A stretch of DNA of 16,291 bases from an uncultured Actinomycetaceae bacterium (GTDB taxonomy: Bacteria > Actinomycetota > Actinomycetes > Actinomycetales > Actinomycetaceae), in contig CABQJD010000018.1 of assembly GCA_902464405.1 (NCBI GenBank), forward strand, positions 1 to 16,291. The letters are read 5' to 3'. The translations under genes were made by a program, and so were the position numbers. This document shows positions 13,934 through 16,291 of the stretch, piece after piece; position 1 is the stretch's first letter; each line of letters begins with the position of its first letter. The notes below the pieces were generated by a model. That model was given only the letters and a program-made list of their open reading frames with translations, had not been told where the DNA came from and searched no databases.

Positions 13934-14267
13934 GTTTGCAGGAAAAGCAAGATTTCAAGAATAAAGAGAGAGCGCGTGCCTCACGGCGCTGCCGCGCCGC
14001 TCGCCACACGAAGAAGAAGGAGCAGGGCACAGAGAAAAGGCGGGTATGTCTGTGGGTGTTTTTCGTTTACCTGCGATTCGTGGCACAGCAAATTGTGCCA
14101 AATTGTGCCAGTATAAGTGCGGACGGGGTGCGAACCGCCCATCTGAAAATATTTTCTGCCTCTTCCTTAATTCCTACTGAAAACGAAAGTAAAATGTAAA
14201 AATTTGCAGAAAATACGTGCAAAAAGAAAATACGCAAAAATTAAACAGAGATAAATGCAAGAATACA
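13934..14267. other. Non-coding stretch between ssrA and the surface-protein gene
   Basis: I find no supported gene here. An open frame of 96 codons (13909-14199) begins inside the ssrA terminator and has no ribosome-binding site. The stretch contains an exact 10-bp tandem duplication (AATTGTGCCA, 14091-14110) preceded by its partial inverse TGGCAC (14081-14086), and a small GC hairpin at 13985-13998. No copy of the ssrA 3' end that would mark an integrated element is visible. Confidence 0.5.
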
Positions 14268-14310
14268 AATATTGGTGACCGTATTTTTCTTACGGTCACC
14301 AATATTTTTT
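14268..14310. terminator. Bidirectional terminator, perfect 16-bp stem
   Basis: Arms 14268-14283 and 14291-14306 are perfectly complementary around a 7-base loop. On the plus strand TTTT follows the right arm, itself ending in ATT. On the minus strand the stem is followed by a T-rich TGTATTCTT. It lies 31 bases beyond the stop of the surface-protein gene and serves it, while also insulating against transcription from the ssrA side. Confidence 0.85.
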
Positions 14311-14340
14311 AACTATTGTAAATTATGCTTATTGCAATTC

Positions 14341-16176
14341 TTATGAATCGCGACGTTTCTTGCTCATCCCGAGCAGACCTGCACCTAGCACTAAGCTTGC
14401 GCTGATCAGTGCAAAAGCATCTGCACCAAGAGTTCCACCTGTTTGTGACAACTCCTTTAAGTGCTTTGGCTGCTGCATCGCATTTGGAGTCTTTAGTTTT
14501 GGCGCCGCAGGATTTGGCTTCATATTGTGGTTTTGGCTCATCTGGAGTTGTGCCTGATATTGTGCCATTAGCTTAGCGTAATTAGCGCGTGCTTTTTCTA
14601 CGCGTTCGGTCGCTTTTTGCAAGTCTGCCGTTAAATCACCGAGTTCTCCGCTTGCAGCGTCTTTCTTCTGCTTAGCTTTTGCTAAAGCAGCATTAGCTTT
14701 CGCTAAATCAGCTTGTGCAGCCTTTAGTTTGTTGAGAGCTTCTGTCGTTGCTTGGTAAGCTTCGTTAGCAGTTTTTGCTTCGTTTTCGGCAGCTGCTAGT
14801 TTAGTGGTAGCTTCTTGATCTGCTGTACGTGCCTTTTTGCGTGCATCTGCTTTCGCATCAGCGTCTGCCATGAGTCTAGCGACTTCTTGCTTCTTTTCAT
14901 CGTTGTTTTTCGTCGCTTCTTGCTTTGCTGTTTCTGCAGCCTTGACGTCGCCTTCTAGTGTCTTAATCTTGGCATTCCAGTCTTTTTTGATGGCGTCATA
15001 TTCTGCAGATAACTTATCTGATGCAGTCATCAAATTCTGTTTTTCTGTTTCAAGAGTAGTACCAGTTTGGCGTAATTTCTCAAGAGCAGTTTTTTCGGTC
15101 TGAATTGCTTCTTGTATCGGTTTGATATCATTATTGATATTTTCGATCGCTTTTTCTATCTCTTGAATTTTTTGCTCGGCTTGAGTTTTATTAGCTTTAC
15201 CTTTTTCGATATTTTGCTTATTTTCATTCAGTTTACGCTCTGCATCTTCATAGATGGTTTTTGCAGCATTGTGAGCTGGTGAATTTTCACCAGCATCGCG
15301 CTTTGCGTCTTCTACTCCCTGCTTAGCTGTATCTAATCCTCTTTGAAGAGCTTCAGTTCTTCCTGTTTCAGTAGCGATCCAAGCTTCGGCTTTTTGTTTT
15401 TCTTGCTTTTGCTGCTCAAGTTCAGAATTTTTAATTTTCAGTTCGCCATTCTTTGATTCTAATTGTTCTTCTTTAACCTTGAGAGCTTGTTCTTTTTCTG
15501 CTGTCTGGTTATTGTTTTCCTGAATCTGCTTGTCTTTTTCCACAACTTTAGCTGTGCTTGCTTGAATTTCTGCTTCTTTTTCTTGCTTTAGTTTCGCAAA
15601 TTGCAAATCGCCTTCGGTTTTTGCTTGTTTAGCTGCTTCAAGATTTTTTATTGCGTCTTGTTCTTTTGCTTCAAGATCTTTTTGCTCAGTTTGCGCGGTA
15701 GCTAAAGCTTTTTGTGCTTTTTCCGATTCTTCGCTGTCTTTCTTTAAAGTAGTAGCAGTTTGCTCTTTATTCGCTTTTGCATGCTCTAATGCTTGATCAG
15801 CTTTTTGCTTTTCTGCAAGTTTTTTCATTAGATCTGCTTCAGGCACTCTTGGGAGCTTTTCTTCTGCAGCTTTTGCTTCGGCAGCCATTTTTTCTTTTGC
15901 TTTAAGATCTTTTTCAGCAGATTTTAGATTGTCGCTGGCGATGCCTTGAGCTACTGCAGTTTCTTTTAAGAATCTTTCGCTAGCTTTTAATTCTCGCTGT
16001 GCTTTTTCCACGTCTGCTGCTGTGACGGTCGTGTTTGCGGAGTTTGTAGTCACATTTAAGTTTTGTGGAGTATTCTCGGTGGAAGTTTCTGCTGGGGCGG
16101 CAGCTGCGAAAGTTGCTGACTGGCTTGCAATCATCACGCCGGCTGCGACGCCAAGTACTTTTTTGAAGTTAGACAT
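14341..16176 (-). CDS. Sortase-anchored coiled-coil surface protein
   Basis: This 611-residue protein has a signal peptide: basic start, hydrophobic 7-26, and a likely cut after the alanines at about 24-27. A Thr/Asn-rich linker follows to about 52. Then comes a very long Lys/Glu/Ala/Gln-rich segment of about 490 residues (53-545) with heptad-like spacing and almost no Cys, Trp or Pro, so it is predicted to be a long alpha-helical coiled coil. A short Pro-containing wall-spanning linker (552-570) precedes the sorting tail: LSQTG (576-580), a hydrophobic stretch (587-603) and KKRRDS. LSQTG departs from canonical LPXTG at the proline. The build resembles rod-like surface proteins such as streptococcal M proteins, but I see no specific binding domain or long exact repeats. 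AAGGAGAG precedes the ATG. It is a single gene with its own terminator. Confidence 0.88.
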   Translation of the reverse strand: MSNFKKVLGVAAGVMIASQSATFAAAAPAETSTENTPQNLNVTTNSANTTVTAADVEKAQRELKASERFLKETAVAQGIASDNLKSAEKDLKAKEKMAAEAKAAEEKLPRVPEADLMKKLAEKQKADQALEHAKANKEQTATTLKKDSEESEKAQKALATAQTEQKDLEAKEQDAIKNLEAAKQAKTEGDLQFAKLKQEKEAEIQASTAKVVEKDKQIQENNNQTAEKEQALKVKEEQLESKNGELKIKNSELEQQKQEKQKAEAWIATETGRTEALQRGLDTAKQGVEDAKRDAGENSPAHNAAKTIYEDAERKLNENKQNIEKGKANKTQAEQKIQEIEKAIENINNDIKPIQEAIQTEKTALEKLRQTGTTLETEKQNLMTASDKLSAEYDAIKKDWNAKIKTLEGDVKAAETAKQEATKNNDEKKQEVARLMADADAKADARKKARTADQEATTKLAAAENEAKTANEAYQATTEALNKLKAAQADLAKANAALAKAKQKKDAASGELGDLTADLQKATERVEKARANYAKLMAQYQAQLQMSQNHNMKPNPAAPKLKTPNAMQQPKHLKELSQTGGTLGADAFALISASLVLGAGLLGMSKKRRDS

Positions 16177-16246
16177 CTGATATCTCTCCTTGCTGATAGT
16201 CCAATAAAATTTACTGGTAAATGATTGTTTGTAATTTGTCGAATGC

Positions 16247-16252
16247 AGTATA
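16247..16252 (-). promoter_or_regulatory. Candidate -10 box of the surface-protein gene
   Basis: On the minus strand TATACT lies about 70 bases before the ATG, inside the 12-mer ATTTGTATACTG that also precedes pyrC. No good -35 is visible. The leader of about 60 bases is AT-rich. Confidence 0.35.
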
Positions 16253-16291
16253 CAAATAGTTTCTTGGAATTAGCTTGGGTTCTAGGGGGGG

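Noticed and set aside
13909..14199. Open frame of 96 codons after ssrA
   Set aside because: It begins inside the ssrA terminator, has no ribosome-binding site and an Arg/Lys-rich composition without a recognisable domain.
13811..14340. Phage or island integration at the ssrA 3' end
   Set aside because: No second copy of the ssrA 3' end and no integrase or other mobile gene is seen in the window.

Overview
The window looks like chromosomal DNA of a Gram-positive member of the Actinomycetota with moderate base composition (roughly half G+C by eye). An Actinomycetaceae-like, host-associated organism is my best inference. The grounds are the actinobacterial GuaB3-type IMP-dehydrogenase relative, two sortase-anchored surface proteins (one at each edge), an actinobacterial-style tmRNA tag and Shine-Dalgarno-led starts. 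The genus cannot be read from the sequence.

Layout, left to right. The tail of a cell-wall-anchored surface protein ends at 98 and is followed by a terminator-like hairpin. About 800 bases without a convincing gene follow; they hold short degenerate tandem repeats and a perfect 24-bp palindrome. A DEDDh 3'-5' exonuclease gene is on the minus strand (892-1620). Divergent from it is a tightly packed plus-strand pyrimidine cluster: pyrC, pyrK, pyrD, pyrF, pyrE (2043-6598). A repeat-filled spacer separates it from pyrB-pyrI (6878-8265), and guaB3 follows (8382-9497). Another repeat-filled spacer and a long hairpin lead to a convergent minus-strand class I fumarase (9982-11661). A 1.17-kb non-coding stretch with 10-bp repeats, a strong promoter and a possible DtxR-type operator precedes a small DUF454 membrane protein gene (12836-13234). 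Then come ssrA (tmRNA) with its promoters, a trailer hairpin and a terminator. The window closes with a minus-strand, 611-residue coiled-coil surface protein (14341-16176).

How the genes work together. PyrB/PyrI, PyrC, PyrD/PyrK, PyrE and PyrF make every step from carbamoyl phosphate to UMP; carAB and any pyrR are outside the window. GuaB3 belongs to purine metabolism but carries serine where true IMP dehydrogenases have the catalytic cysteine. The fumarase handles fumarate/malate. ssrA rescues stalled ribosomes. The two surface proteins are wall-anchored by sortase.

The most unusual property is in the spacers. Nearly every long intergenic region is filled with its own family of decayed short tandem repeats, with units of about 10, 11, 16 or 20 bp and unrelated consensus sequences. 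One array runs into the 3' end of a gene. I know of no named element that explains this.
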